The position numbers and the translations under genes are program-made. A DNA stretch of 64,000 bases from Dactylonectria macrodidyma (Eukaryota > Ascomycota > Sordariomycetes > Hypocreales > Nectriaceae): assembly GCA_020744425.1 (NCBI GenBank), contig JAGMUV010000001.1, forward strand, positions 4,030,001-4,094,000, in the 5' to 3' direction. Positions 12,957 through 23,979 of this stretch are shown here, in pieces; within the stretch, counting starts at the first letter, position 1; the number at the start of each line of letters is the position of its first letter. The notes below the pieces were generated by a model. It did no database searches, was not told where the DNA came from, and saw only the letters and a program-made list of their open reading frames with translations.

Positions 12957-13340
12957 AGTGTCTCAAATGACTATCTTCGAATGTCAGAGAAATGCCCTAC
13001 CCATTTTCGCTAAAGGAGAAGCAAGAGAGGTTTTTGCTCTTAGCAATACGACAAGGGCTTTGGATCGAACTAGTCAGTCAATCTTTTAATCGTTTTTAGT
13101 TCTAGAAATCTCTTAAGTGGTGGCATCGGGAAGACATTTGAAAGACTCAAGAGCCTTGGGCCAAGTTGGGCATCAAAATTTTGCACTTGAGCGTAGCCAA
13201 TCATCTAAACAGAATTACGCTAGTCCCCGCTGTTATGCGCCACGTTTTTGCTCCCTTTGATGCCTGGTGACTACGATAACTGTCAGTAGGGGTGGATGTA
13301 TGCATGTAGACTTATTTCACCTGGGATAAAACCACTAGAA
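12957..13340. other. Upstream region of the minus-strand HET gene
   Basis: No gene supported. It holds the presumed promoter of the HET gene that reads leftward from 12956. I see no convincing regulatory motif. Confidence 0.4.
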
Positions 13341-13560
13341 TAGAATGGCAGAAAAAATTTTCCCTATGAACTGAATGTATAGGCACGTGACGCCCCAATT
13401 GACCAATTTGCAGAGCCCACTGGCTAAGGTTGGTAGCCAAGCATGCTGGAGGGTTGCGGCGCTTAAACGTATAGGCACTTGCGCTCCAATTGACCAACTT
13501 GCAGTGCACGCTATGGATTCTAAAAAGTGGCGCAGAGGAAAAAAAGTGGCGCGGGGATTG
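13341..13560 (+). repeat. Dispersed repeat R2, copy 1, with internal direct repeat
   Basis: Related to 62098-62515 in the same orientation. Shared blocks: TAGAATGGCAGAA, CTATGAAYTGAAYGTATAG, TTGACYAAYTTGCA, GCTRAGGTTRGTAGC, and further down TGGCGCAGAGGAAAA and GTGGCGCGGGGA. Within this copy a unit of about 45 bp (GTATAGGCAC...CAATTGACCAA...TTGCAG) occurs twice, near 13375 and 13468. The open frames here overlap the repeat and are not called as genes. Confidence 0.6.
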
Positions 13561-13630
13561 TAGTGAAGGGTTTGTGGTGCAGGCATCTCGCACGAACCAT
13601 TCAGTAGCCCGAGCTTAATTTTTAACCGCC

Positions 13631-13661
13631 AGGAGGGCACGGAAGGAAGAACCTTTCGGAA
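13631..13661 (+). repeat. Short piece of dispersed repeat R1
   Basis: About 30 bp (AGGAGGGCACGGAAGGAAGA then ACCTTTCGGAA) recur exactly at 58554-58583, inside the longer R1 copy at 58527-58646. This shows that R1 sequence occurs at least three times in this window. Confidence 0.6.
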
Positions 13662-14697
13662 TAAGTTCCTTAAGGCATATGTTCTCAAGAAGAAACGACT
13701 GCGGCCCCCAAACTTTGTGGGTTTAAAGATGGAACTTCTGCGTATAGATACTCGATAGGGTCTACGTGCAAATTCAGCACCAACATCTACGCTATCCCTT
13801 TGAGTGCGGTAATCCTCCACCTCCAATTCAGCCCCACGTGACCCATGCCGCAGCCGAAGTACATATAGATGCTTTAATGATAGGGAGAATCAACACAGAG
13901 TATTATGTAGCTTTGATGTAGACCAGGCGATCGCTGTGACTTACGACATCAGCCAAAATAGGTGAGAATTAATGTACCTTTAATTTTCTGTTCTCTGGCT
14001 GGCTAGACCCCCATGTTTGATCCCTGGCTGGAGGCTTACCGCACTCTAAGAGATAGGTTGCTGCAAGAACGATGATTACGATTAGGTCACTACCTGCTGT
14101 GACTGGATTGCCACAAGCGGGGACTATTGCGAGGACCCCAGTATCGTCGTCGGCATATCGCGCAATGCTGGTCTAAAACGAATTGCCGGACAGCCTCATC
14201 CGCCGATCCTAGCCATTCTTGGATGTTGCGCCTGCATTTCTCTGCTCAGCGTGGCTGCGCTATTGCCAATAAAAAGAGTCTCGACGCTCACATGTAGATG
14301 GTGGAGGACCAATTAGGCCGCCTCCCGACTACATCTGAGGCCTGGAGCTGATATTTCAAGCTTGCATCTATCAATATGGCGGCGGCGAAGGCCCAAGACA
14401 ACCAGTTCGGGTGCCTTGGCGTGAGGCCTCAGGATGCAAGCTGTGGGCGGCCCTGGAAGGTGCAGCGCATGACGCGGATCCCACGGTCCTTTTAGATGCA
14501 GCCGCGAAGGCTGAAATGAAAAGCTGAACACCTCCCAGACAGTCAGTCATTGACATCATTTCACCCCCGCTCTCTGCGCGTAAAACAGACGGCGGCACTT
14601 GACTGATTTCAAGTCACTGTCGCTTCTCCTTTGATTAAGTCCAGCAAATGCCTAGAAGTTCAGCAGCTCCAAGATCAACGAAAAGGAATTCTTCTCG
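13662..14697. other. Intergenic region upstream of the plus-strand HET gene
   Basis: About 1 kb without a supported gene. Open frames here are short and lack any domain. It should hold the promoter of the HET gene starting at 14698; no specific element was recognised. Confidence 0.45.
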
Positions 14698-16680
14698 ATG
14701 GCTAGCAGTCTTCTAGCAACTCTCAGTCGACGACTTCCTTCAGCACGTGGGTCCAAGATGTCACGGTTTACTTACGACTGCTCCCCGCTCCCGTCTCCAT
14801 CAACCTTCATTCGTCTCATAGACCTTTACCCTTCGTCCACGGATTTCACTTCGGCGATGGGACCTACCCACCTGCCCCCCCCGCTCCGATGCCATATCTA
14901 TTCTGTTCCACTTATGTCTTTGCCCCCCTACACGGCACTCTCCTATACATGGGGCCCACCCGACCGAACACATCACCTTGAACTATCCAGCCACGAATTC
15001 TTCATCACTCCGTCGCTTGCTACATGTTTGCAGCATATCCGCCACGCGGACAGGACCATAACGCTCTGGATAGACCAGATGTGTATCAACCAGGATGATG
15101 CCCGGGAGAAAAATGAGCAAGTGCCGTTGATGGGTCAGATCTATCGTCAAGCGAAGGAAGTGTTGGTCTGGGTTGGCCCGTCAGCCGAGGGGTCCGATTC
15201 CTTGATGGACGTTTGGAATTGGGTGGGAGGAAAGGCGCAAGCCTGGGGCCTGGACAACTACCTGACAAAGGAGCGTTTTCCAGAGTACCAGCAGATCATC
15301 ACAAAAGCAGACCCAACCGACCTGAAAACGATGGAGTTTCATAATATGTGTCAGACCTATGGCCCCTTTTTCGACTTAAAGGCAATGCATGCGTGGTACA
15401 AGCGGCCATGGTTTTCGCGGGTTTGGGTGGTGCAGGAGCTTTGTCTTGGAAGTCGTTCGGCGTTTGTGTGCGGAAACAAGAGGACCCCGGTTGACCTGGT
15501 CATGCTCGCCCTCCAGATCTTCCACTTCTACGTGGCATATACTCATATTTCGCCGGAGCGAATGCAAGACATGAGAGCTGTGCTCGCCGAGGACCCCACT
15601 GCAGCATTATTTGCTGCGAGAAAAAGACGGCGCAAGTTCGAGTGCGATGGCGGAACAGGCGACACTTTCTTTAAGCTTCTCAATAGGGTTTACGTCGGCA
15701 ACAAGGTGATGCAAGCAACCGACCCTCGAGATAGGATCTTCGGTTTGGCTGCATTGGCCACCGACACGCAGAAGTTGGTGATCAAGCCCGACTATGGAGC
15801 CACAACCGTGGAGAAAATCTACACCAGAACCGCCAGAGCGATTATACAAGACGGAGAGTTAGACTTGCTTTGTCTCTCTCAATACCCGAAAAAGCTCGGA
15901 AGCCTCCCTTCGTGGGTTCCAGACTGGTCCGGAAATATTCAGCCATCGTTTTGCAGTCTCGGCCCTGATCCAACTGAGCTGCCTCTCTTTGATGCGTCCC
16001 GGAGCGAACAGCCATCCCTAATCCACACCCATGACGAAAGTATTCTTGGAGTTGAAGGATACCTCGTCGATGAAATCGAGCAAGTGTGTGGTCCATGGAC
16101 TTACCCTGCCGAAGGGCAAAATTTCGATCATGTGCTATATCTCACGTACTTCTCTCAAATCAGGTCGCTCTGCATGATCTCTGCGGCTAGGAACAACAAA
16201 ATCTACAAGACTCCACGGCGGAGAGCGGAAGGTTTCTGGCGTATTCCGGTCGGTGATGTCGAGCGATTGAGCACACACGACCTGTGTCGGGCCACTTCTT
16301 CATCTTTCAAAGGGTACCAAAAGCTCTCCCACGACTGCGAAGCATACGAACAAGTAAAGGCACTGTCCACTTTGGCAGAGGCTGAAGCGCTTTTCCAGCA
16401 GGGACAGGAAGATGAGGATGCTTGTACTAGGTACAGAGCTAGGGTAGCGGAGATGAGAAACAAGCGGCCCTACTTGTCAAAGGAGGGATATGTAGGAATG
16501 GGACCTGTTACTACAGCCTCTGGCGATGTAATTGCTGTCCTCGTGGGTGCGCGCGTGCCTTTCGTTTTGCGCCCAAAGGGAGCGGGGAGGTTTTCATTCC
16601 TTGGTGAGGCATATTGTGACGGTATTATGGACGGGGAGATCACAGAAGCAAGAAGCAAGCAAGACGAAGTCTTGCAATGA
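14698..16680 (+). CDS. HET-domain protein, HET-6-like architecture
   Basis: A single-exon, 660-residue frame starting at ATG 14698 and ending TGA. The HET domain is near the N terminus: PPYTALSYTWG (about 76-86), LWIDQMCINQDD (about 123-134), then EKNEQVPLMGQIYRQAKEVL and VWVG. The middle part carries the conserved blocks of the long HET-6/ankyrin-HET group: WFSRVWVVQEL, ATDPRDRIFGLAAL, LPSWVPDWS. The C terminus ends with the typical GDVIAVLVGARVPFVLRP block and a FLGEAYCDGIMDGE stretch. Family role: initiation of heterokaryon incompatibility and regulated cell death. It belongs to a different subfamily from the HET protein at 10813-12956, so the pair is not a recent tandem duplication. The frame is complete, with no sign of RIP. 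There is no evidence for introns. Confidence 0.93.
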   Translation: MASSLLATLSRRLPSARGSKMSRFTYDCSPLPSPSTFIRLIDLYPSSTDFTSAMGPTHLPPPLRCHIYSVPLMSLPPYTALSYTWGPPDRTHHLELSSHEFFITPSLATCLQHIRHADRTITLWIDQMCINQDDAREKNEQVPLMGQIYRQAKEVLVWVGPSAEGSDSLMDVWNWVGGKAQAWGLDNYLTKERFPEYQQIITKADPTDLKTMEFHNMCQTYGPFFDLKAMHAWYKRPWFSRVWVVQELCLGSRSAFVCGNKRTPVDLVMLALQIFHFYVAYTHISPERMQDMRAVLAEDPTAALFAARKRRRKFECDGGTGDTFFKLLNRVYVGNKVMQATDPRDRIFGLAALATDTQKLVIKPDYGATTVEKIYTRTARAIIQDGELDLLCLSQYPKKLGSLPSWVPDWSGNIQPSFCSLGPDPTELPLFDASRSEQPSLIHTHDESILGVEGYLVDEIEQVCGPWTYPAEGQNFDHVLYLTYFSQIRSLCMISAARNNKIYKTPRRRAEGFWRIPVGDVERLSTHDLCRATSSSFKGYQKLSHDCEAYEQVKALSTLAEAEALFQQGQEDEDACTRYRARVAEMRNKRPYLSKEGYVGMGPVTTASGDVIAVLVGARVPFVLRPKGAGRFSFLGEAYCDGIMDGEITEARSKQDEVLQ

Positions 16681-17729
16681 AGGAAACGAAGGGGAAATAA
16701 AAGCAAGAAGAAAGGAAGAAACAAATGAAAGACTGTGGGCTCTTTCTTCGGCATGCTGCCGGTCCAGATCGTACACGGTTCGGCGGATCTTGCTCTCTCA
16801 TGGCCCGTTCCTTCGATGATAAACACATTATTTCTTCTCTTTGACCCTTATATCGGTCAATGATGGTGCATTCTCGTTTGGCCATTATTATTCCCTCTAG
16901 ACACACCGGTCCATGCCGTTCACTTGATTGGCATAGTGGCGCAGTATGGCTCTTCGATTGGCGCGGGGTCCCCTCTTAAATAATAGTAAATTAATAATTA
17001 CTAAAGATTCTTAAAACTTAAAGAGCCTAAGAGATACTTTTAACTTCCTCTTTATAATCTCTGCCTAATCGCTTGCCCGCACTGCATTGCCCTATACTCT
17101 TCCCGCATGTTGTCCGGCCCTAAAAATAGGACAGGTCCCACTTTCAGTCCTGAAGAAGGTGGCCTGCCGAGGTCAGCACGGCTGGCATGGAGCAAAGTTC
17201 TGAGGCATAGGTGGTGCTGCTGAACCGTTCAGTAGTGGTAGTGGTCACGGGCCAGTAGGGAGGAGAGTAATAAGATCATACGAAATGGCATGTAATTTGA
17301 AACAATAGCTTCTAGCATTGTCATCTATCAAAGACTGTCCTAAAGACCATCATTAGATAGAAAATCAAGAGCTTTCATCTTAGATCCCCATCACTAGATG
17401 TGACATATATGATCAAGTCCGCACCTAGTATGTCATTCCGATATAGCAATAGCTGTGGCGTCCAATGCTGCAGTCGCCACTCTAGTTCACTTACTTCCAT
17501 TCCAATTGCCTGGTTTCTTCCACACCCAAATGGCTTCTACAGCTGCCGCACCACAGCCGACGCCGACAGTCGATGCCGCGACCACCGACTTCCGTAGACG
17601 GTACTCTGATGGGAACCAGAGCAGGTTCCGGCCTTAATGCGTGACCAATCGATCATCGACACTGACGGCATAGCCTTGATGTTGACGTAGGTGATGCAGA
17701 GGACCGGATGCACGCACTGTAGCGGGTGG
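16681..17729. other. Intergenic region with a small AT-rich patch
   Basis: No gene supported. About 16975-17060 is AT-rich and looks like a short decayed repeat remnant. The rest has normal composition, and short open frames show no domain. The region separates the plus-strand HET gene from the WD40 relic. Confidence 0.45.
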
Positions 17730-18010
17730 CTAGGGCACGCTCAGGTCGAAAGTGCCAGCAGCTGTAAGAAGACGAGCGCCAGTCTCGTTGAAATGATTCC
17801 TATGGAGATAGGTACCGATGTCAAGCGTCGTCTGGCAGTGGCCGGTCGCGGCATCCCAGACCTTGATGGTCTTATCCCATGACGATGATGCAGGCGCTCG
17901 CCATCGGGCGAGAAGGCCACTGGCTGAACTCGGTAGCGATGGCCCTTCAGCGTTACCAGACACACATCCCAATCCTCTGCTATAGCTAGATTCTGAACAA
18001 CGCAATTCAT
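17730..18010 (-). pseudogene. WD40-repeat relic (3' end of an NLR-type gene)
   Basis: Reverse-strand translation gives one WD40 unit split between two frames: DVCLVTLKGHRYRVQPVAFS then PDGERL in one frame, and SSWDKTIKVWDAATGHCQ then TTLDIGTYLHRN in another. A frameshift therefore lies near 17885-17895. The tail TGARLLTAAGTFDL resembles the usual end of fungal NACHT-WD40 proteins (TGSYLLTDIGTFDL type). No NACHT or N-terminal effector domain is nearby. I read it as the last scrap of a deleted NLR gene. It ends only a few bases from the stop codon of the transcription factor at 18015, which marks a rearrangement breakpoint. Confidence 0.75.
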
Positions 18011-18014
18011 ACAA

Positions 18015-19913
18015 TCATATCCTGACTATCTGCATGGTGGGCTTAGGTGCGATGTAGGAATAAGATCCCGCTACAAGCACCTCGTTCCACAAATCCTCCG
18101 CCCCCGTTTCCCCAGGTTGATCGGTATAGAAATATTCCCCTAGTATCACCCGCGCCTTTGTCCATTCCTCTACCTCCAGACTTTGCGTCGTCTCTGTTAG
18201 TCTGGTAACAAACCAGGGATGGGTAGTATATCCCTGGGATGCCATGCCTCCGATAAACAAAACCCAGAACGAAAGATCCGGAGCGACGGTCTGGAAGCGA
18301 TGGAGCTTAGGAGCCAAGCTTCGCTTTAGAGCCTCCACCATGTATTGCATGAATGGGAAGGCTTGGAAGTGCCAGACCCGTAGGTTTAGGTATATCAAGA
18401 GGGAGAGACGGAGTGGCTCGTTGAGATCGTCTCCTTCTGGTGTGTAGCTGATAGAAAGGAGCTGATGCTCGAGAACGAGGAAGAGGTCGTTATCTGTTGG
18501 CATCACGACTTTGGGTTGCATCATTGCGATTTCGTAATAGAGAATAAGGCGTCGGAACACCTCGATAAATGTTTGCATAGTCGGATGTAGGTCTTCATAC
18601 CAAAGAGCGCCGGTGAAGCGCGCTCCGAGAGGGGCTAAAGCTGGGGGGATCTTAAAGCGATGACCAGGTTGGAACACCTTGGATTCCTGGAGAATTTCGC
18701 TTCGGAATTTGGCCGACATGGGGAAGGCTGGTCGTGAGTTCATAAGAGCGGCGCTCTTGACATCGCTCCTGAGGATAGTTAGTGAATACCGACTTAAAAA
18801 AAAAAAAAAGTAAAGGTGGACGGGCGTACTGATAGATTTTGGAGAGGGTCATGTGGTCTAAGGCGTCAAGGCCACCCATCAAATCGATAAGTCTCTTCAG
18901 TCCTCTCTGGTGGGCTTGGAGAGCCTCAAAGTTGGCATCAACAGCCTATAATTGAATAAATTAGCAACGAAAAGGGTCCAATAGCTGTAAAAGGGGAGCG
19001 AATAGATACATACCTCAATAGCCACGAGGGAGGCAACGATCAGGGTTGTCGACTCCGCCACGGCCTTGGCAGGGTCTTGCAGGAGATTATTCAGAGTTTT
19101 GAGGGTATTGCTTCGGAGATGAAGAGAATCATTCATGGTCTTTCGGATTGTTAGAGAAGAAACTCCGTTGTTGGATTCAAGTGTTGCATGGTGCCCTGCG
19201 GTAAGGAAAAGGAGGGCCTGGAGTAATGCCGGTAGGGCGATTGCCTTCTGCCACCACCAGATGCTCATCCGTGTCGAGTCTAAGGGATAACAGGACGCAA
19301 TGGTATGAATCCTAACTGCTCTTTGAATTAGTTGATGCCCTTCCTTTTTGGTGCGAGAAGGATGAAGATAGAAGGATTGAGTTGCCCACGCACAGTGATG
19401 GAAGTACATGTTCATAGAGTCCGTCATATGCACTGCGTAGGAAGAGAAGGGGTCCGCATAGCCCTGGCTCAGATATGCCTTCAATGACCACATTTCGGAC
19501 CTCGTAACGCCCCTTTTTGGGTACGCATGCAGGTTCTGTGATTCCTGGCCCTCCTTGTCATTTTCCGTCGTAGGGAAGTTGGAATTGGGGTATCCTAGCC
19601 GTGGATACGGCTTTGAAGATGATTTTGGAGCCTTCAAGCGGTCGATGGAGGCTTGCTTCTTCTCTTGGTGGTACTTTCTCAGAAGAAAGGCTTGTTTTTG
19701 CTTGCTAACCGTAGAGCTCTTTGCGTTATCAGCCTGGGAGTCAATGAATAGGAAGGCTGGTTTTTGCTTTGGTCGGTCGCTAGGCCGGGCGGTTCTGCAA
19801 GGTAAAATCTGGGCCGTGGGTGGAGAAGAGTCGTGCGAGCCCACAGACGGGGTCTCGGATTGGGGGGACCAACCCAATGACGGGCTGGTTAATGAACTTG
19901 GTGACCGTGACAT
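18015..19913 (-). CDS. Fungal-specific transcription factor domain protein, tachykinin-annotated family, no Zn cluster
   Basis: Three exons (19913-19014, 18945-18830, 18768-18015) give about 589 residues. Intron 1 (18946-19013, 68 nt) has GTATGT and TATAG; intron 2 (18769-18829, 61 nt) has GTACGC and CTCAG. Both joins keep the frame (VAIE then AVDANF; IYQ then SDVKSAAL). The N-terminal third is basic and polar, with FLFIDSQADNAKSSTVSKQK and FLLRKYHQEKKQ, the usual start of this family. The rest is the helical fungal-specific regulatory domain (ARNSI-type MYFHHCAWATQSFY, IRKTMNDSLHLRSNTLKTL). There is no Zn(II)2Cys6 motif in or just upstream of the start, so direct DNA binding is uncertain. 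Upstream in-frame sequence reaches a stop without another ATG, which supports the start at 19913. Target genes are unknown. Confidence 0.82.
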
Positions 19914-20538
19914 CACTGTGAGGCACGGGAGTGTGGTGATTGTGCTTGATTCCTCAGGACAGCGGTGCCCGGCCAGAAGAGGGGAAATGAGAGATTTTGA
20001 GACATTGGAGGTCTATCAATGAGTCCATCGCGTGATAAGGACAGGCGCCTATTCAGACGAAGCGTGCAGCTCATGCTCATGCCCGAAGATGACAAAGAAC
20101 GAGGGGTTGAGGGGGAGCGGCCAATATATGGATGGGCATGGGTGCCTGGGTGTGGCAGCCACCCAAGTTAGTTCTAGTGGTACTCGACACGATGCTGGGA
20201 ATAGCAGGAGGAAAGGGCAGGAGGACAAAGCAGCAGACGTTCTCTCGTCTTGTCCAGTATCAGTAGAGACGGCGTGTGGGCGTGGGCTGCGTCGTGCCGT
20301 GCGCAGTCCTTCTCCCATGGCTGCATCGTATCGTGAAAAGTTTTTCCGTGGGCGCCTTCGACTCCAAAAACAGTAACGCCTCGAGCAACAGTCACCGCAT
20401 TACCCACGCTGTTTCCGAAGTTGTCAAGCTGCGCTGCGCTAGGGGGACTGGCGTCAGAAAACAATCCGACCTGAGATGGGCTAACGCTGCTTACCCACGG
20501 CAAGAAACCCCGAAGACACCAGTAGACGAGGCCAGGAG
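19914..20538. other. Intergenic region between the two regulator genes
   Basis: About 620 bp that hold the 5' flank of the fungal-specific factor and the 3' flank of the bZIP gene, both on the minus strand. Open frames on both strands are short and without domain. No gene called. Confidence 0.45.
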
Positions 20539-21284
20539 CTAACTAGGGCTGTGGTAGGGCGAGGGATCATCGGTTAAGTCCCCCAAACAGTATGGGGCGT
20601 AGCCAAAGAGCCCTGCATCCCCTCCGGCGCTGAGCGGTGACTGCGAGCTTTGTTGAGACCATTGCAGGACGGTTTGCGTCAGGCGCCATTGTCGGTGGAG
20701 GTCCTTGACCTCGGATCGCAGCGTATTATTCTCCTGTTGGAGCCGGGCGACTTCGATGGTGCTCTTGGCGTGTTCCTCACTGAGCGCCAGGTACATCAAG
20801 CGAATGTCGTCGACCTTCTGCTGCAGCGTCTGCTGCCGCTGTTCCTTGCACTCGCGGAATCGGCGTCGGGCCTCCCTGTTTTGCGTGCGGTGTCTGACCT
20901 GTTCTCAGGGGTTAGCATGTGGAGACATGGGGCCCTCGACAAACGGACAAGGTCCGTACATTCTTGATACCGTTGTTCTGGATGACATCCATTGGCGGAG
21001 TTATTGGCGGAGTTATTGGCGGAGCTGTGGGGCTTGCCACCAGTCCGCCACCACTAGACGCCATCATCATGGCACTCAGATTGAGCTCTTGATAGCCCGC
21101 ATATTCATCCTTCCATAATTCGGTTAGCTGCGATTTGTAATATTGGGCTGGAGCAGCTGGAGTAGCTTACCAATCCGTAGAGGAGCTCCAAGGGCACTGT
21201 AGAGTTGGCCCCTCCAGCCAGATAAGGCGAGAAGCAAGGGCTTGTGGCCGGACATTGTGGAGTCATCTGTGGTAGATATGCCAT
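20539..21284 (-). CDS. bZIP transcription factor
   Basis: Three exons (21284-21171, 21109-20960, 20898-20539) give 207 residues. Introns are 61 nt each: 21110-21170 (GTAAGC...GCTAACC...GAAG) and 20899-20959 (GTACGG...GCTAACC...ACAG). The basic region starts at exon 3: VRHRTQNREARRRFRE. It fits the bZIP rule N-x7-R-x9-L exactly (Asn95, Arg103, Leu113), followed by heptads at Ile120, Leu127, Leu141 and Leu148 with LQQENNTL. The N-terminal part contains a small proline repeat (PPITPPITPP), encoded by a triplicated 12-bp DNA unit near 21000-21020. It should act in the nucleus as a dimer. The pathway it controls cannot be read from the sequence. It lies 626 bp upstream of, and in the same direction as, the fungal-specific factor gene. 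Confidence 0.9.
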
Positions 21285-22190
21285 TCTGGAAGCGGTCTCT
21301 ATCGAAGGTAGTGGAAATAGATATGGGTAGAGAAAAAGGAAGAGATGGATTGAAGCAGTGATAAAACGTCTGCAAGGAAAAAGATGATTATTTACGCCAA
21401 AAAAAAACGAGAACAGGTGCACTCTCTCATCGAGGGGATATTCTCAAGTTTAAATGCTATTAAGCTCATCCTCCACAACCACCATCACAATGGTTACCCA
21501 CCAAGCTCAACCAAGAGGACGAGGTGAAGGCATCACCTCTTCGGGCATAGTGTAATTTTGGGTTCACAGACCTGTCTCCAACGTTGCAGGGAATCTACAA
21601 CTAGGCTCAATTAACCAATCAGAGCCCGATAGAGAAAATACAAATGCAGACTAGCCTGTCACATCTCGGAAACGGTTCCCATTACGTCATTTTGTGAGAT
21701 GCGAAGCGGACGGAGCAAACCTCTGCCATCGTACGGACACCAATTAGATTAGATTTACCCAACCCCTTTCAAGATACCGCAGAATCAAGGGGGATTGCAG
21801 GAACTTTAGCATACTAATAATAACACCAGACTGTTATCGATAAGCTATCACGATGCCAGCTACTAATAATCACGTCTACCAGTTTCATCAGTTTACCTGG
21901 CAACTCTCTCCTGTAAAAATTCTTCCTGACTAGCGGCTGTAAGCACTAGCGTGGAAATTTTTGCAGGCCTACCAAATTTGGCTGCTACAGCAGCTGGTGC
22001 CCATCGGGTACTAACATCGCAGTAAAGGAAGGATTGCGAGAGTTGACTTCTGTTGAATTGGACTATGTTAGAACACCTAGGCGCAGGGTGGCCACGTGAG
22101 ACTAGGGGGTCTTTCGTAACTGAATCGGGGAGGGCTCGCCAAGCTCTCGCTAGGCTAGACCGTACTGGGAAGTTAGGAACAGCTATACCT
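21285..22190. other. Upstream region of the bZIP gene, no further gene
   Basis: Ordinary composition to about 22190, then a sharp change to TA-rich sequence. The part next to 21284 is the likely bZIP promoter and leader, with a T/C-rich stretch on the coding strand. No other gene is supported. Confidence 0.45.
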
Positions 22191-22979
22191 CCCTAACCTT
22201 AAGAGGCAGGAGCTTAAGCAGAAGCTATATAATATATATATATATATTATAAAGTTATTATTTTAATTACTTACTGCTATTAAAACCGCTATTCGGACTT
22301 TTATTTTTATATTACTATATTTTTTATTACTATATTTCTATATTATATATTTATATTCCTTAAATTATTATAAAATAAAAGACTTAATTAATTAATTAAC
22401 TTAATTATAAATAGGCTCTTATCCTTTCTCTTTTAAATCTTTCTTTATTATATTTTTTTATTATTTTTAATTCTTTTATATATTAATAATAGTTGTATTA
22501 TTTATAACTTATATTATTTATTCTTTATTAATATTAAATAATAATTATAATAGTTAGTACACTGCTCTGGACTTATAAGCCTAGAGTATACTAAAAACTT
22601 AATCTATAAGTTTATATAATAATAAATTAAGCATATTATATATAAAATAAAGTCAGGTATATCTAGTAATAATAGAGTCTAAAGTACTTAATATAACTAA
22701 GTATTATTAATAGCTAAGGAGCTACTTATACTAAATATACACTTTTTAAGTAATTATATATTATAGTAATTATATAGATTAAATAAACTTAATTAAATAT
22801 TATTTAATGGGTATATTAATAATGGTTAATTTAAATTAAATAGGTCCTATTTAACTTATATATAAAGAGATTAAATTATTAGCTATAATATACTGCTTAC
22901 TAACTAGTAGTATGAGTGGGTTTGTATTACTATTACTTTAGACTACCTAGCCTGTATTCAGGCTGTAATAGATTAGAAG
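22191..22979. repeat. RIP-decayed repeat mosaic
   Basis: TA-dominated sequence. About 22265-22360 is an inverted relative of about 9700-9790. About 22690-22750 (AGCTAAGGAGCTACTTATAC, then TAAATATACACTT) matches the inner part of the 417-bp gypsy LTR, so this is an LTR fragment. No reading frame survives. Confidence 0.5.
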
Positions 22980-23219
22980 ATAATAGTAACTAGTTAATTA
23001 ATCCTTTATATACTAATTAAAGTTCTTAAGCTACTTAAGATCTATTTTATTATCAGTCTAGCTATTTTAAAGTATTATAATAGCTTAATTACTTAAGAGG
23101 TTACTTTTTTAATACTAATTAGTAAAGTAATATTAACTTATAATTATAATAAATAGTTAAATTACTTAGCCTTTTATATTAATTATTTAAATAACTATAA
23201 CCTATTTTAGTTTTTAAAC
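22980..23219 (+). repeat. Decayed repeat shared with 46905-47150
   Basis: About 240 bp are homologous in the same orientation to 46905-47150 (shared TATTATAATAGCTTAATTA, TTACTTAGCCTTTTATATTA). The copy here is followed directly by the miniature element at 23222; the other copy continues into unrelated sequence. Identity of the parent element is unknown. Confidence 0.5.
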
Positions 23220-23221
23220 TA

Positions 23222-23603
23222 ATGTATATAATAAGCGAGTGCAACAAACAAGCGAGTGCAACAGTGCACTATACAGTAAAAAATAACCTACTCTAAACAA
23301 CCTAAAACCAGTAATAAAATTATTAGACTTATATAAGCTTTATTTTTTTAGCTTAGTATATTTTAATATAGTAAATATATTTTCTTTATAATTTTAACTA
23401 GCTTATTAAGCTAGATATAGTAAGCTATATAGTGCGAATAGACTTTTTCTTAATAAGTTAAAAAATAAAAATATATAAAATTCTAGAAATTTATATCTTA
23501 TATATTCTTACTTAATAAATATAACTCCTAGTTTTTAGTAATTTTTAGCTTAAATTTAATTTTTAAGAATTTTTTAAAAATTATACTTTAAAGTGAAAAG
23601 TTC
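23222..23603 (-). mobile_element. MITE-like element of type A, truncated by the second gypsy element
   Basis: TA at 23220-23221 is followed by a tip (ATGTATATAATAAG), the word CGAGTGCAACA, spacer AAC, AAG, and an exact second CGAGTGCAACA. The body is the reverse complement of about 40810-41195 (complete copy at 40769-41195). The other end is missing: homology stops at 23603, where the LTR of the second gypsy element begins, so the retrotransposon inserted close to the far tip. TA-rich, non-coding. Confidence 0.75.
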
Positions 23604-23778
23604 TATAAGAGTTAGGGCCAATGGAGCTATGGTCTTATCAGATAAGAGGCCACGTGATATAAGCTAGACTAGCTCTTCAGCAAGGGCTCGCTAAGCACTC
23701 ACTAAGTGAATGCTTACACACCACCCTATACCTACCTTTAGATCTCTTATGTAACACCTTAACAGACCAACCCTTATA
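23604..23778 (+). repeat. 5' LTR of the chromovirus
   Basis: 175 bp, matching 30792-30966 apart from RIP-type transitions. It keeps patches of normal composition such as AAGGGCTCGCTAAGCACTC, so RIP was incomplete here. Confidence 0.88.
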
Positions 23779-23979
23779 ATTCGTTCACTTCTACATCCTA
23801 GCGGATTATTAATGCATTATATAAGATGAAAAGGAACACACTACTGAACCCAGGCGTTACTAAGCGAGCGACGAGCGAACCGCGAATGAATATAGGACTA
23901 TTTACTTAAAACCCCGTATAAAACGAAGCTAGGAAAAACCTCGAACTGCTAACCGCAGATAACGAAGGATTCTAATTAG

